NCBI RefSeq assembly: GCF_000378125.1
Contig: NZ_KB899241.1
Coordinates: 595,652 to 659,651 of the forward strand
Direction: 5' to 3'
From: Rudaea cellulosilytica DSM 22992
Lineage (GTDB): Bacteria > Pseudomonadota > Gammaproteobacteria > Xanthomonadales > Rhodanobacteraceae
DNA: 64,000 nt
The stretch's first letter is position 1, and every line of letters starts with the position of its first letter. The notes beneath the pieces were generated by a model. It made no database searches and had not been told where the DNA came from. It worked only from the letters and a program-made list of their open reading frames with translations. Shown here in pieces: positions 33,574-42,415 of the stretch. A program made the translations under genes and the position numbers.

Positions 33574-36024
33574 ATGAAAGCAAAAATCAGTTCGACACAG
33601 ATTCGTCCCCTTTCCGCCGCGGTCGCGCTGCTGCTCTGCGGCGGCCATGCCTCCGCGCAGCAGGTCGCCGATGCTCAGGCGGCGAATCTAGACACGATCG
33701 TCGTCACCGGCACGCGCGCGCGCAACCGCACCGCGCTCGACTCGACCTCGCCGATCGATATAGTCACCGCGGACGACCTCAAGGCCGCCGGCGCAGTCAA
33801 TGGCGAGCTTGGGCAGGCACTGCAGACACTGCTGCCATCGCTGAACTTCCCGCGCCAGTCGAACGCGGGCGGCGCAGACATGGTGCGCTCGGCGCAGCTG
33901 CGCGGCCTGTCGCCCGACCAGGTGCTCGTGCTGATCAACGGCAAGCGCGTGCACACCTCGGCGCTGGTGCAGACCGAATCGACGACTGGCCTCGGCACCA
34001 CACCGGTCGATCTCAATGCGATCCCGATCTCGGCGATCAAGCGCGTCGAAGTGCTGCGCGACGGCGCCGGCGCGCAGTACGGTTCGGACGCGATCGCGGG
34101 GGTGGTCAACATCATCCTCGACGACTCGCCGCACGGCGGGGAAATCACGACGAGCTATGGTGCCTACCACACCGACTTCGAGCCGACCAAGCGCACGATC
34201 ACCGACGGTCAAAGCAGTTTCACCAGTGCGAAGTTCGGCACCGAACTCGGCAGCGGCGTCGGCGGCTTCCTGCGCGGCGGCGTCGAGGTCAACAACCACA
34301 ATGCGACCAACCGCGCGGGCTTCGACAACTTCGCCGGTGATTCGACGCCGGACAATCTCAAGTTGCTCGGCAAGGTCAACTACGCGGCCGGCGATCCCAA
34401 GCTCGAGAACTATTCGGGCTGGCTCAACGGTGCGCTGCCGCTGTCGGACGCGGCGACGCTGTATGCGTTTGGCACCTATGCACACCGGCATTCGACCGGC
34501 GACAATTTCTTCCGCTACCCGGACGACGCGGCGAACGTGAAGTCGATCTATCCGGACGGCTATCGTCCGGTCGGCCTCGGCAGCAGCGACGACATCCAGG
34601 GCACGGCCGGCGTGCGCGGACGCCTCGGCGAATGGGATTACGACGCGAGCCTGACCTACGGCGACAATGATTTCGACTATCGCCTGCGCAACTCGCTCAA
34701 CGCCTCGCTCGGCACCGCCAGCCCGACCTCGTTCGACACCGGCGAATACGAGTTCGCCCAGACCGTCGCCAACTTCGACGCCACGCGCGGCGTGAACCTC
34801 GGCGGCCGCGACTATACGCTCGCGCTTGGCGCCGAAGCGCGCCACGAGAACTTCCAGACGCATGCGGGCGATCCCGCCTCCTACGCGATCGGCCCGGTCA
34901 CCGGCGTGCCGATCGGCGCACAGGCCGGCACGAACCTGACCCCGGCCGACACGGCCGATGTGTCGCGCAACGTGCAGGGCGTGTACGCGGAACTGTCCGG
35001 CAACCTCAGCGACGCATTGTTTGTCGATGCCGCCGTGCGCTACGAGCACTACGACGACTTCGGCAGCACGACCAACGGCAAGCTCAGCGCGCGCTACGAA
35101 ATCACGCCACAGTTCGCTTTGCGCGGCGCGGTGTCGACGAATTTTCGCGCGCCGTCGCTTTCGCAGATCGGCTTCGAGTCGACTTCGACCGGCTACGATA
35201 ACAACGGTAACCTGATCGACTCACGCATCCTCTCGGTCAACAACCCGATCGCGCGCGCGCTCGGCGCGAAGCCGTTGCAACCGGAGAAATCGCACAACTA
35301 CAGCATCGGCTTCACCGCGACGCCGGCCGAGAAGTTCGACGTGTCGCTGGATATCTACAAGATCGACATCGACCATCGCGTCGTGTTGTCTGAACAGATC
35401 GGCGGCGACGCGCTGACTGAATTCATAGCCTCACATTTCGGCATCCCGGGCGTGCAGGCGGTGAACTTCTTCACCAATGCGGTCGATACGAGCACGAAGG
35501 GCGCCGACCTTGTCGCCAACTACCGCTTGCCGCTGTACGAGGGCACGCTGACCTTGACCGGCTCGTACAGCTACGCCGACACACATATCGAGCGCGTCGC
35601 CGACACGCCGGCCGAACTCGTCGCGCTCGGCAACGACAACGTGCTGTTCGGCCTGCAGTCGCGCAATATCCTCACCAATGCCGCGCCGCGCAACCGCGGC
35701 ATTCTCTCTGCGCGCTGGGCCGATTCGAAATGGTCGTTGCTCGGCCGCGCTACACGCCAAGGTTCGACGACGCGCGTGTTCGACTTCGGCGGCGGCTTCA
35801 CGCCGACGCAGACCTACGCGGCGAAGTGGCAGCTCGACGCGGAAGTCGAGTACAAATTCACGCCGACATTCTCGGTCGCGGTCGGCGGCATCAACCTCAC
35901 CGACAACTATCCGACGCGCTCGAGCGACGACATCAACTATTTCGGCAACCTGCCCTACGACATCATCTCGCCGATCGGCTTCAACGGCGCTTATTACTAC
36001 GCGCGAGCGCGGTTGACGTTTTGA
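33574..36024 (+). CDS. TonB-dependent outer-membrane receptor
   Basis: An 816-residue receptor with a signal peptide (cleavage after ASAQQ near residue 29), a TonB-box-like DTIVVTGTR at about residue 39, an N-terminal plug (LINGKRVHTSALVQ, PISAIKRVEVLRDGAGAQYGSDAIAGVVNIIL) and a 22-strand barrel ending in an aromatic residue (YYYARARLTF). Substrate cannot be named; such receptors take up siderophores, vitamins, oligosaccharides or nucleobase-like compounds. The ribosome-binding site GTGGAA is modest. A 685-bp repeat-filled gap follows. Energy would come from a TonB protein such as that at 25.6 kb. Confidence 0.95.
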   Translation: MKAKISSTQIRPLSAAVALLLCGGHASAQQVADAQAANLDTIVVTGTRARNRTALDSTSPIDIVTADDLKAAGAVNGELGQALQTLLPSLNFPRQSNAGGADMVRSAQLRGLSPDQVLVLINGKRVHTSALVQTESTTGLGTTPVDLNAIPISAIKRVEVLRDGAGAQYGSDAIAGVVNIILDDSPHGGEITTSYGAYHTDFEPTKRTITDGQSSFTSAKFGTELGSGVGGFLRGGVEVNNHNATNRAGFDNFAGDSTPDNLKLLGKVNYAAGDPKLENYSGWLNGALPLSDAATLYAFGTYAHRHSTGDNFFRYPDDAANVKSIYPDGYRPVGLGSSDDIQGTAGVRGRLGEWDYDASLTYGDNDFDYRLRNSLNASLGTASPTSFDTGEYEFAQTVANFDATRGVNLGGRDYTLALGAEARHENFQTHAGDPASYAIGPVTGVPIGAQAGTNLTPADTADVSRNVQGVYAELSGNLSDALFVDAAVRYEHYDDFGSTTNGKLSARYEITPQFALRGAVSTNFRAPSLSQIGFESTSTGYDNNGNLIDSRILSVNNPIARALGAKPLQPEKSHNYSIGFTATPAEKFDVSLDIYKIDIDHRVVLSEQIGGDALTEFIASHFGIPGVQAVNFFTNAVDTSTKGADLVANYRLPLYEGTLTLTGSYSYADTHIERVADTPAELVALGNDNVLFGLQSRNILTNAAPRNRGILSARWADSKWSLLGRATRQGSTTRVFDFGGGFTPTQTYAAKWQLDAEVEYKFTPTFSVAVGGINLTDNYPTRSSDDINYFGNLPYDIISPIGFNGAYYYARARLTF

Positions 36025-36709
36025 GGTTGATCTGCGTTGCCGTCTGAGAGCAGGGGCTTCCACTCGCCTTTCAGGCGAGCGTCTTACTTTCTCTGCTCGT
36101 GCAGAGAAAGTAAGCAAAGAGACACGCCCCAGAGCATTGCGCCTGTCGGGCATCCGGCCCGACAGGTCCGCGTCAGCGGCCGGGTTCCGCTAATTGCACG
36201 TCCGTGTGCAATAGCGGAATGCGCGCGGTCCACGCGCGCACCCCTGCGGGGCCTCTTCGTCCGCTGCAGCCGCAATGCAATGGGGACCCGGAAAAAGCCA
36301 ACGCAGCGCGCTCCTGCGCGCCGAAGCAGAGAAAAAGCAAGCGCCGCGCGCCGTTGCTCTTGATCGGCTCGTGATCTTCGGGTCCCCGTTTGCCGCGGCG
36401 AGGTCAGGACGGAAATGCTCGCAGAGGCGCGCGCACGATGCGCGCGAGTTCGTTGTCTGGACAGGGAAGTTCAGTCAACGAACCCCGGCATGACCTCGCG
36501 TACCCGGAGCGCGTGGCGCGGAGGGCGCGGCATCCGGGGTGTGTTCTCTTTGGTTGCTTTCTCTTGCACAAGCAAGAGAAAGTAACCCGCGCGCCGGACG
36601 CGCGTGGAAAACCGAACGGACGCGGTCAGCGCGGAATCAAGATCAAGAACTGGATTCCCGCCTTCGCGGGAATGACGAGCACGGGAAGAACGCGCTACGC
36701 GCTGAATTG
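36025..36709. repeat. Intergenic mosaic of perfect hairpins
   Basis: No gene is seen here. In order: CTCGCCT/AGGCGAG (36063-36079), CTTACTTTCTCTGC/GCAGAGAAAGTAAG (36083-36114), CCTGTCGGG/CCCGACAGG (36142-36166), a TTCCGCTA(A)TTGCAC/GTGCAATAGCGGAA stem with one bulge (36185-36219), then GC-rich tracts, a second TTTCTCT-type hairpin GGTTGCTTTCTCTTGC/GCAAGAGAAAGTAACC with one mismatch (36552-36587), and a TCATTCCC-type palindrome ATTCCCGC/GCGGGAAT (36654-36673). The two TTTCTCT hairpins, near the left and right ends, face each other like element boundaries. Confidence 0.7.
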
Positions 36710-37351
36710 TCAGGAGAGCACGTGCACCCGACGCGCGCCGGCCCAGCGCTTGGCCCAGTACGGGTTGGCGAGCTCGTCGATGCGCACGCGCTTACCCGGC
36801 GCGGGAGAGTGAATGAAGCGGCCATCACCCATGTACAAACCGACATGGGTGATGTGCCCGCGCACCTGGAAGAAAACGAGGTCGCCGACCTTCATCTCCT
36901 CGCGCACGATCTTCTCGCCGTCGCGGTACTGGCTCGGTGCGTCGTAGGGCAGCTCGACGCCGAAGGTCTTGTTGTAGACGTAGTGGGTGAAGCCCGAGCA
37001 GTCGAAGCCGGTGGACGGATCGCGGCCGGCGCGGCGATAGCGGATGTCGCGCAGGGTCATCGCGAAATCAGCGACGCGCTTGCGCGGGGCCTTGTAGATC
37101 GCGCGGTCGAGAACCTGATCCATGCTCGCGGTAAAGCCCGCGTCGGTGTCGAGCGCCGGCTTCACGGTGAGCGGAACGCGCGCGGCGACCGGCTGCGCGA
37201 CGAACGGGCGATACTGCGGGACGACCTGGTCCAGCGAGAACGACGGCTGGATGGCGGGCTGCTCGGAAGTTCGAACCTGGGCAAACGACGAAATCGGCGC
37301 TACGACGGCAAAAGCGAGCACGGCAAAACGGACGATTCGGGTTTGCAACAT
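36710..37351 (-). CDS. NlpC/P60-family cysteine peptidase
   Basis: A 213-residue exported protein with a signal peptide (cleavage after SFA near residue 24), a ~70-residue N-terminal linker, and a C40 peptidase domain: Cys118 in FDCSGFTHYVY, His169 in HITHVGLYMGD, and the polar third residue His181 in FIHSP. It probably cleaves peptidoglycan stem peptides in the periplasm. The ribosome-binding site GGGGGA precedes the ATG at 37351. It is convergent with the TonB receptor across the repeat mosaic. Confidence 0.92.
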   Translation of the reverse strand: MLQTRIVRFAVLAFAVVAPISSFAQVRTSEQPAIQPSFSLDQVVPQYRPFVAQPVAARVPLTVKPALDTDAGFTASMDQVLDRAIYKAPRKRVADFAMTLRDIRYRRAGRDPSTGFDCSGFTHYVYNKTFGVELPYDAPSQYRDGEKIVREEMKVGDLVFFQVRGHITHVGLYMGDGRFIHSPAPGKRVRIDELANPYWAKRWAGARRVHVLS

Positions 37352-37502
37352 GGCCGGTGATCCCCCTGAAGCAGACAGCGGAATGAGTACGAGGGCGCGA
37401 ACGTAGCAAACGACTTGTTCGGATTCTGTTAATGGACCATTCAGTCCAGAAACACTGGTGGTAAAACCACCACCACATCACGAAATGTGGCCTAAATCGC
37501 AG

Positions 37503-38510
37503 TCACACCCGGTAATAGTTCCGGTACCACGCGACGAAACGCGCGATGCCGACCTCAAGCGGCGTCGCCGGCGCGTAACCCGTGTCGCGCGCGAGCTCGT
37601 CGACATCGGCATACGTGTCGGGCACGTCGCCGGGTTGCAGCGGCAACAGGATCTTCTCCGCCTTTCGCCCGGTGCACTCCTCAATGATCTCGATGTAGCG
37701 TGCGAGCTTCACCGGCTGGTGATTGCCGATGTTGTAGACGCGGTACGGCGCACTCGACGTGCCCGGGTTCGGCGCAAGCGGGTCGAACGCGGGGTCTGGC
37801 GCGGCTATCCGATCGAGCGTGCGCACCACGCCCTCGACGACATCGTCGATATAGGTGAAGTCGCGCGAGTGGTCGCCGTGGTTGAACACCTCGATCGGCT
37901 CGCCGCGGAGGATCTTGCCGACGAACAGGAACGGCGACATGTCCGGCCGGCCCCAGGGGCCGTACACGGTGAAGAAACGCAGGCCCGTGGTCGGCAGGCC
38001 GTAGAGATGGCTGTAGGTGTGCGCCATCAGCTCGTTCGCCTTCTTCGTCGCCGCATACAGACTGACCGGATGGTCGACGGCGTCGTGCACCGCGAACGGC
38101 AACTTGCGATTCGCGCCGTAGACCGAACTCGACGAGGCGTAGACGAGGTTCTCGACGCGGCCTTCGCGGCAGGCTTCGAGGATGTTGATGAAGCCGACGA
38201 GGTTCGAGTCGACATAGGCGCGCGGATTCTCGCGCGAGTAGCGCACGCCGGCCTGCGCGCCGAGATGGGCGACGCGCTGCGGCGCGAACTCGGCGAACAC
38301 GCGGTCGACCGCGGCGCGGTCGGCAAGGTCGCCTTTGACGAAACGGAAATTCGCCTGCGGCGTCAAACGCGCCAGCCGCGCTTCCTTCAGCGCCGGATCG
38401 TAGTAATCATTGAGGTTGTCGAAGCCGAGCACCTCGTCGCCGCGCGCGAGCAGGCGTTCGCTCAAGGCCGCGCCGATGAAGCCGGCGGCGCCGGTGACCA
38501 GGATGCGCAT
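37503..38510 (-). CDS. NAD-dependent epimerase, probable UDP-glucuronate 4-epimerase
   Basis: A 335-residue SDR-extended enzyme. It has GAAGFIG (about 7-13), the [13 protein letters not shown] signature of UDP-glucuronate 4-epimerases, [10 protein letters not shown], and the catalytic YAATKKANE motif. The product would be UDP-galacturonate. It follows the nucleotide-sugar dehydrogenase by 10 bases (stop to start), so the two act as an oxidise-then-epimerise pair feeding a surface polysaccharide. AGGAGA precedes its ATG. The alternative is a UDP-GlcNAcA epimerase, given the TviB-like neighbour. Confidence 0.88.
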   Translation of the reverse strand: MRILVTGAAGFIGAALSERLLARGDEVLGFDNLNDYYDPALKEARLARLTPQANFRFVKGDLADRAAVDRVFAEFAPQRVAHLGAQAGVRYSRENPRAYVDSNLVGFINILEACREGRVENLVYASSSSVYGANRKLPFAVHDAVDHPVSLYAATKKANELMAHTYSHLYGLPTTGLRFFTVYGPWGRPDMSPFLFVGKILRGEPIEVFNHGDHSRDFTYIDDVVEGVVRTLDRIAAPDPAFDPLAPNPGTSSAPYRVYNIGNHQPVKLARYIEIIEECTGRKAEKILLPLQPGDVPDTYADVDELARDTGYAPATPLEVGIARFVAWYRNYYRV

Positions 38511-38520
38511 GTGATTTCTC

Positions 38521-39810
38521 CTACAACCGATCGTCCACTGCCTCGCGCGGCAGCACCTGCTTCACATCGAACACCACGCCACCCGGCTTGACCAGCGCGC
38601 GCACGCCGTCCGCACCGAGCGCGAGGAACGGCGCATGCGCGACGGCGAGGATCACCGCGTCGTATTTTTCGTCGCCCAATCGCGGCAGCAGCTCGATGCC
38701 GTATTCGCGACGCGCGTCGTCCGCGTCCGCGTACGGATCGTGCACGTGCACTTCGGCATCGTAACCCGCCAGTTCCGCGATCATGTCGGCTACGCGCGTG
38801 TTACGCAGGTCCGGGCAGTTCTCCTTGAACGCAAGACCGAGTACCAGCACCTTGGCTCCAGCGATGTGGATGCGCCGGCGCGCGAGCAGCTTGACCACGC
38901 GCTGGGCCACGTGCGCGGCCATGCCGTCGTTGATGCGCCGGCCGGACAGGATCACCTCGGGGTGATAACCGACCTCCTGCGCCTTGTGCGTGAGGTAGTA
39001 CGGATCGACGCCGATGCAGTGGCCGCCGACCAGGCCCGGCCTGAACGGCAGAAAATTCCATTTCGTGCCCGCCGCGGCAAGCACCTCGGCCGTGTCGAGG
39101 TTGAGGCGGTGGCAGATCAGCGCGATCTCGTTGATCAGCGAAATGTTGAGGTCGCGCTGCGTATTCTCGATTACCTTCGCCATCTCGGCGACACGGATGC
39201 TCGGCGCGCGATAAGTGCCGGCGTGCACGATCTGACGATACAGCGCATCGACGAACTCGGCCGCCGCTGGCGTCGAACCCGAGGTGACCTTGAGGATATT
39301 CTCGAGCCGACGCTCGCGGTCACCGGGATTGATGCGCTCCGGGCTGTAGCCGGTATAAAAATCCACGTTGTGCTTGAGGCCCGACTCGCGCTCGATCATG
39401 GGCACGCAGACTTCCTCGGTCGCGCCGGGATAGACGGTCGATTCGAAAATCGCCACGCCGCCGCGACGAATGGCGCGGCCTATCGTGCGACTGGCGGCCA
39501 CGAGTGGGGTGAGGTCGGGACGTTTGGCCGCGTCGATCGGGGTCGGCACAGTGACGATGAACACGTCACAGTCGGCGAGATCGGCGGCGACAGCGGTCAA
39601 TCCGAGCTGCGACGCCGCGCGCATTTCTTCCGCTGAGGCTTCATCGGTGCGGTCATGACCGCGGCGCAACTCGTCCACGCGCGCCAGGTCGATGTCGAAG
39701 CCCACTGTCGGCCGCACGCGGCCGAACGCCACCGCAAGCGGCAAGCCGACATAGCCGAGGCCGATCACGGCCACGCGCGCTTCGGCAAGATTCGGCAAGG
39801 CTGACGACAT
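38521..39810 (-). CDS. Nucleotide-sugar dehydrogenase (TviB/WbpA type)
   Basis: A 429-residue UDP-sugar 6-dehydrogenase: Rossmann motif [16 protein letters not shown] at the N-terminus, [10 protein letters not shown] in the middle, catalytic Cys in [13 protein letters not shown] (about residue 265), and [16 protein letters not shown] at the C-terminal NAD domain. Overall it is closest in style to Vi-polysaccharide TviB, which oxidises UDP-GlcNAc to UDP-GlcNAcA. With the downstream epimerase it would make an amino- or uronic-acid sugar donor. AGGT precedes the ATG weakly. No glycosyltransferases for the pathway are in this window. Confidence 0.92.
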   Translation of the reverse strand: MSSALPNLAEARVAVIGLGYVGLPLAVAFGRVRPTVGFDIDLARVDELRRGHDRTDEASAEEMRAASQLGLTAVAADLADCDVFIVTVPTPIDAAKRPDLTPLVAASRTIGRAIRRGGVAIFESTVYPGATEEVCVPMIERESGLKHNVDFYTGYSPERINPGDRERRLENILKVTSGSTPAAAEFVDALYRQIVHAGTYRAPSIRVAEMAKVIENTQRDLNISLINEIALICHRLNLDTAEVLAAAGTKWNFLPFRPGLVGGHCIGVDPYYLTHKAQEVGYHPEVILSGRRINDGMAAHVAQRVVKLLARRRIHIAGAKVLVLGLAFKENCPDLRNTRVADMIAELAGYDAEVHVHDPYADADDARREYGIELLPRLGDEKYDAVILAVAHAPFLALGADGVRALVKPGGVVFDVKQVLPREAVDDRL

Positions 39811-39923
39811 CAGGGGACCTGTATGCTGTGGGGCAGTGCCTAGTCTAGCAAGCGCAACGCCCGTGTTCGCCGCACTGCCTCGCGCGCTTAGAATATGCGG
39901 CCTCGAATCCCGGAATCTCCGCC

Positions 39924-40505
39924 ATGCGCATCTGCGTCTACGCCGCCTCGAGCCGCTATTGCGACCCGGTCTACCTAGATGCCGCGCGCGAACTCGGCGC
40001 CACGCTCGCGCGCGCGAACTGCCAGGTCGTCTACGGTGGCGGCGCGGTCGGGCTGATGGGTGCCCTGGCCGACGGCGCGCTCGAAGCCGGCGGCGAGGTA
40101 ATCGGCATCATCCCGCGCTTCATGACCGAAGTGGAATGGCAGCATCCGGGCGTCGCCAACCTCGAAGTCGTCGAGGACATGCGCGAGCGCAAGCACAAGC
40201 TGCTCACCGGATCGGACGCGGTGATCGCCCTGCCCGGCGGCTCGGGCACGCTTGAGGAACTGTTCGAGGCAATCACGCTCAAGCGCCTCGGCATCTACTT
40301 CAACCCGATCGTGCTACTCAACGTCCGCGACTTCTACGCGCCGCTGCAGGCGTTCATGCAGCAGGTCGTCGCCGAGCATTTCATGAACGACGAACACCTG
40401 CAGATGTGGTCGCTGGTCAACAGCGTCGCCGAAGCTCTGCCGCGCATCCGCACCACGCCGCGCTGGTGCGAGGATGCACGCGCACATGCGGCGGTGAAGG
40501 CCTGA
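39924..40505 (+). CDS. LOG-family protein (TIGR00730 type)
   Basis: A 193-residue Rossmann-like protein with the LOG motif PGGSGTLEE (about 104-112) and YGGGAVGLMGALAD earlier. Family members are cytokinin-type nucleotide phosphoribohydrolases that split AMP or modified nucleotides into base and ribose-5-phosphate, or act as PpnN-like nucleosidases. It is divergent from the sugar-dehydrogenase operon. It is the second predicted nucleotide-hydrolysing enzyme in the window besides AMP nucleosidase. Confidence 0.9.
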   Translation: MRICVYAASSRYCDPVYLDAARELGATLARANCQVVYGGGAVGLMGALADGALEAGGEVIGIIPRFMTEVEWQHPGVANLEVVEDMRERKHKLLTGSDAVIALPGGSGTLEELFEAITLKRLGIYFNPIVLLNVRDFYAPLQAFMQQVVAEHFMNDEHLQMWSLVNSVAEALPRIRTTPRWCEDARAHAAVKA

Positions 40506-40524
40506 CCTTCCGCGGAAGCAGGAG

Positions 40525-40956
40525 CTAGTCGAATCGGTTCGCCGGCCCGTCGGACGACGCGCTGCCTCGATCGTCGTCGAGAAAGCCCGACGAAGACGCA
40601 TCGCCATCGTCGCTCGAACTGCTGGCGCCGGAGGCACCGGCCGCGCTGCGGTCGGCCTGTTTCTGCCAGCGCGTCTTGATCGGATTGGCCGCTTCGGCCG
40701 CCTCGGCGCCGGCCAGCAACGCGGCCTTGCGTTCGTCAGGCAAGTCGGCCCAGTGGCAGTCAGCGAGCGCGCCTTCGAGCGCGTAGAGCAGGTTGAGGCT
40801 TGGCCGGAACCCGGCGCGCTTGACCTTCATGAACGCCTCGACCGCACCGAGGCGGGTGAGATCGTCCTGCGTGCGCACGCCGACCTGGCGCAGCCATGCG
40901 GCCGACTTCGGCCCGACGTTGCGGATCTTTCCGGGGGTTTCTTTGGCGGCCATCAT
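40525..40956 (-). CDS. TfoX C-terminal domain protein
   Basis: A 143-residue protein whose first ~85 residues match the TfoX/Sxy C-terminal helix-hairpin domain (IRNVGPKSAAWLRQVGVRTQDDLTRLGAVEAFMKVK, LLYALEGALADCHW), lacking the N-terminal TfoX domain. The last ~50 residues are an unstructured Ser/Asp/Ala tail. Sxy proteins activate competence genes, but this domain alone is common in proteobacteria with unclear role. It starts 6 bases after the stop of the sulfoxide reductase gene, so they form an operon. AGGAAA precedes the start. Confidence 0.85.
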   Translation of the reverse strand: MMAAKETPGKIRNVGPKSAAWLRQVGVRTQDDLTRLGAVEAFMKVKRAGFRPSLNLLYALEGALADCHWADLPDERKAALLAGAEAAEAANPIKTRWQKQADRSAAGASGASSSSDDGDASSSGFLDDDRGSASSDGPANRFD

Positions 40957-40962
40957 CGTTTC

Positions 40963-41454
40963 CTATTCGGCGCGCAGCGATTGCAGAAAAATAGCAGCCA
41001 AGCGCTCCATGCCGACGCGATCGTCCTCGTCGAAGCGCGCGAGCTCGGGACTGTCGACATCGAACACGCCAAGCAGATTGCCGTCGATCACGAGCGGCAC
41101 GACGATTTCCGAGCGCGACGCCGCATCGCAGGCGATGTGGCCGGGAAACGCGTGCACGTCGCGCACAACCTGGGTTTGCCGCGTCGATGCGGCTGCGCCA
41201 CAGACGCCCTTGTCGAGTGCGATACGCACGCAGGCCGGCTTGCCCTGGAACGGGCCGACCACGAGCTCGGCTCCATCGAAGAAATAGAATCCGGCCCAGT
41301 TGAGGCCCGGCAATGTGTTGTAGATCAACGCGGCAAAGTTGGCCGCGTTGGCGATACGGTCGCGTTCGCCGTGCAGCAGGCCGCGCGCCTGTTCGGCGAG
41401 TTCGGCGTACTGCTCGGGCTTGCTGTCGGATCGAAGTGCAGCGGCAGTGAACAT
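40963..41454 (-). CDS. GAF-domain free-methionine-(R)-sulfoxide reductase
   Basis: A 163-residue GAF-domain enzyme of the fRMsr family, which reduces free L-methionine-(R)-sulfoxide, defending against oxidation. The three family cysteines are present: Cys75 in PACVRI, Cys85 in GVCGAA and Cys109 in HIACDA, equivalent to the E. coli catalytic and resolving cysteines. WAGFYFFDG and LLGVFDVDSPELARFDEDD are typical GAF pieces. The ATG at 41454 is the family-like start; a longer frame upstream is spurious. It shares an operon with the TfoX-C gene. Confidence 0.92.
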   Translation of the reverse strand: MFTAAALRSDSKPEQYAELAEQARGLLHGERDRIANAANFAALIYNTLPGLNWAGFYFFDGAELVVGPFQGKPACVRIALDKGVCGAAASTRQTQVVRDVHAFPGHIACDAASRSEIVVPLVIDGNLLGVFDVDSPELARFDEDDRVGMERLAAIFLQSLRAE

Positions 41455-41557
41455 GATTCGTCCGCGGAGGGAATCCTCGCATTCTACTCCAGTGGGCGTC
41501 TTTGCTTCGCGCACGCCAGCGCCTATGCTGCGCGCTCGCACCCGCAAGACTCGATCC

Positions 41558-41728
41558 ATGGCGAATGCCCTCGACAACGTGATGTGCATCCGCCGCCGCC
41601 AGCCCACGCGGCTGGAAGGCTTCGTCGACGCTTCGTTCGCGGTCACTCTCGTTGTCATCTCGATCGGCCGCATGCAGCGATCGCGCTGCCGCCGCGCGAT
41701 CGCGGCCCTGCCCTCCGGCCAAGCATGA
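41558..41728 (+). pseudogene. Remnant resembling the start of a TMEM175-like membrane protein
   Basis: A 56-codon frame reads RRRQPTRLEGFVDASFAV then a hydrophobic TLVVISIG, the pattern of the first helix of TMEM175-type potassium-channel proteins, whose signature is RxxxFxD at the start of TM1. After about 25 residues it turns into low-complexity Arg-rich sequence and stops at TGA overlapping the bioD ATG. The rest of the protein (normally about 200 residues) is absent. I read this as a decayed N-terminal fragment, with modest confidence. Confidence 0.4.
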
Positions 41729-42411
41729 GCCGCGCCGTCTATATCACCGGCACCGACACCGGCGTCGGCAAGAGCCTCGTCGCGGCGACGCTGCTCGCCG
41801 CGCTCAACTCGAACGGCGTGCGCGCGGTCGGGATGAAGCCGGTCGCGAGCGGCTGCGAGCGCACGCCGGCCGGTCTGCGCAATGCCGATGCCGAACTGCT
41901 GATCGCGCACAGCGCGGGTGCGCCGACCTACGCCGACGTCAATCCCTACGCCTTCGCCGACCCGATCGCACCGCATCTCGCCGCGGCCGACGCAGGCGTC
42001 GCAATCGAACTTTCGCGCATCGACGCGGCATTTGCCGCATTGTCCACAGATGCGCAATTCATCGTCGTCGAAGGCGTCGGCGGCTGGATGGCTCCGCTCG
42101 GGCCACGGTTGATGCAAGCCGATCTGGTGCGCGCACTGCATCTGCCCGTGATCCTCGTCGTCGGCCTGCGCCTGGGCTGTCTCAATCACGCACTGCTCAG
42201 TGCGCGTGCAATCCGCGCCGACGGCGCCGAGCTCACCGGTTGGATCGCGAGCAGCGTCGATGCGCAGATGGCGCGACGCGAGGACAATCTCGCCACGCTG
42301 CGCGAGCGCCTCGAAGCGCCCTGCCTCGGCGTACTGCCACACAGCGCTGCGCCCGATCCGGCGGCGCTCGCCGTGCATCTCGGCAACGTCTGCGATCGCC
42401 TTCTCGGCTAG
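41725..42411 (+). CDS. bioD: ATP-dependent dethiobiotin synthetase
   Basis: A 228-residue P-loop enzyme making dethiobiotin from diaminopelargonate, CO2 and ATP in biotin synthesis. The nucleotide motif is GTDTGVGKS (9-17), with MKPVASGCE, and VVEGVGGWMAPL and GLRLGCLNHALLSARAI in the second half, as in E. coli BioD. The start at 41725 overlaps the stop of the remnant before it. Other bio genes are not in the window. The next gene starts 5 bases after its stop. Confidence 0.95.
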   Translation: MSRAVYITGTDTGVGKSLVAATLLAALNSNGVRAVGMKPVASGCERTPAGLRNADAELLIAHSAGAPTYADVNPYAFADPIAPHLAAADAGVAIELSRIDAAFAALSTDAQFIVVEGVGGWMAPLGPRLMQADLVRALHLPVILVVGLRLGCLNHALLSARAIRADGAELTGWIASSVDAQMARREDNLATLRERLEAPCLGVLPHSAAPDPAALAVHLGNVCDRLLG

Positions 42412-42415
42412 GTCC

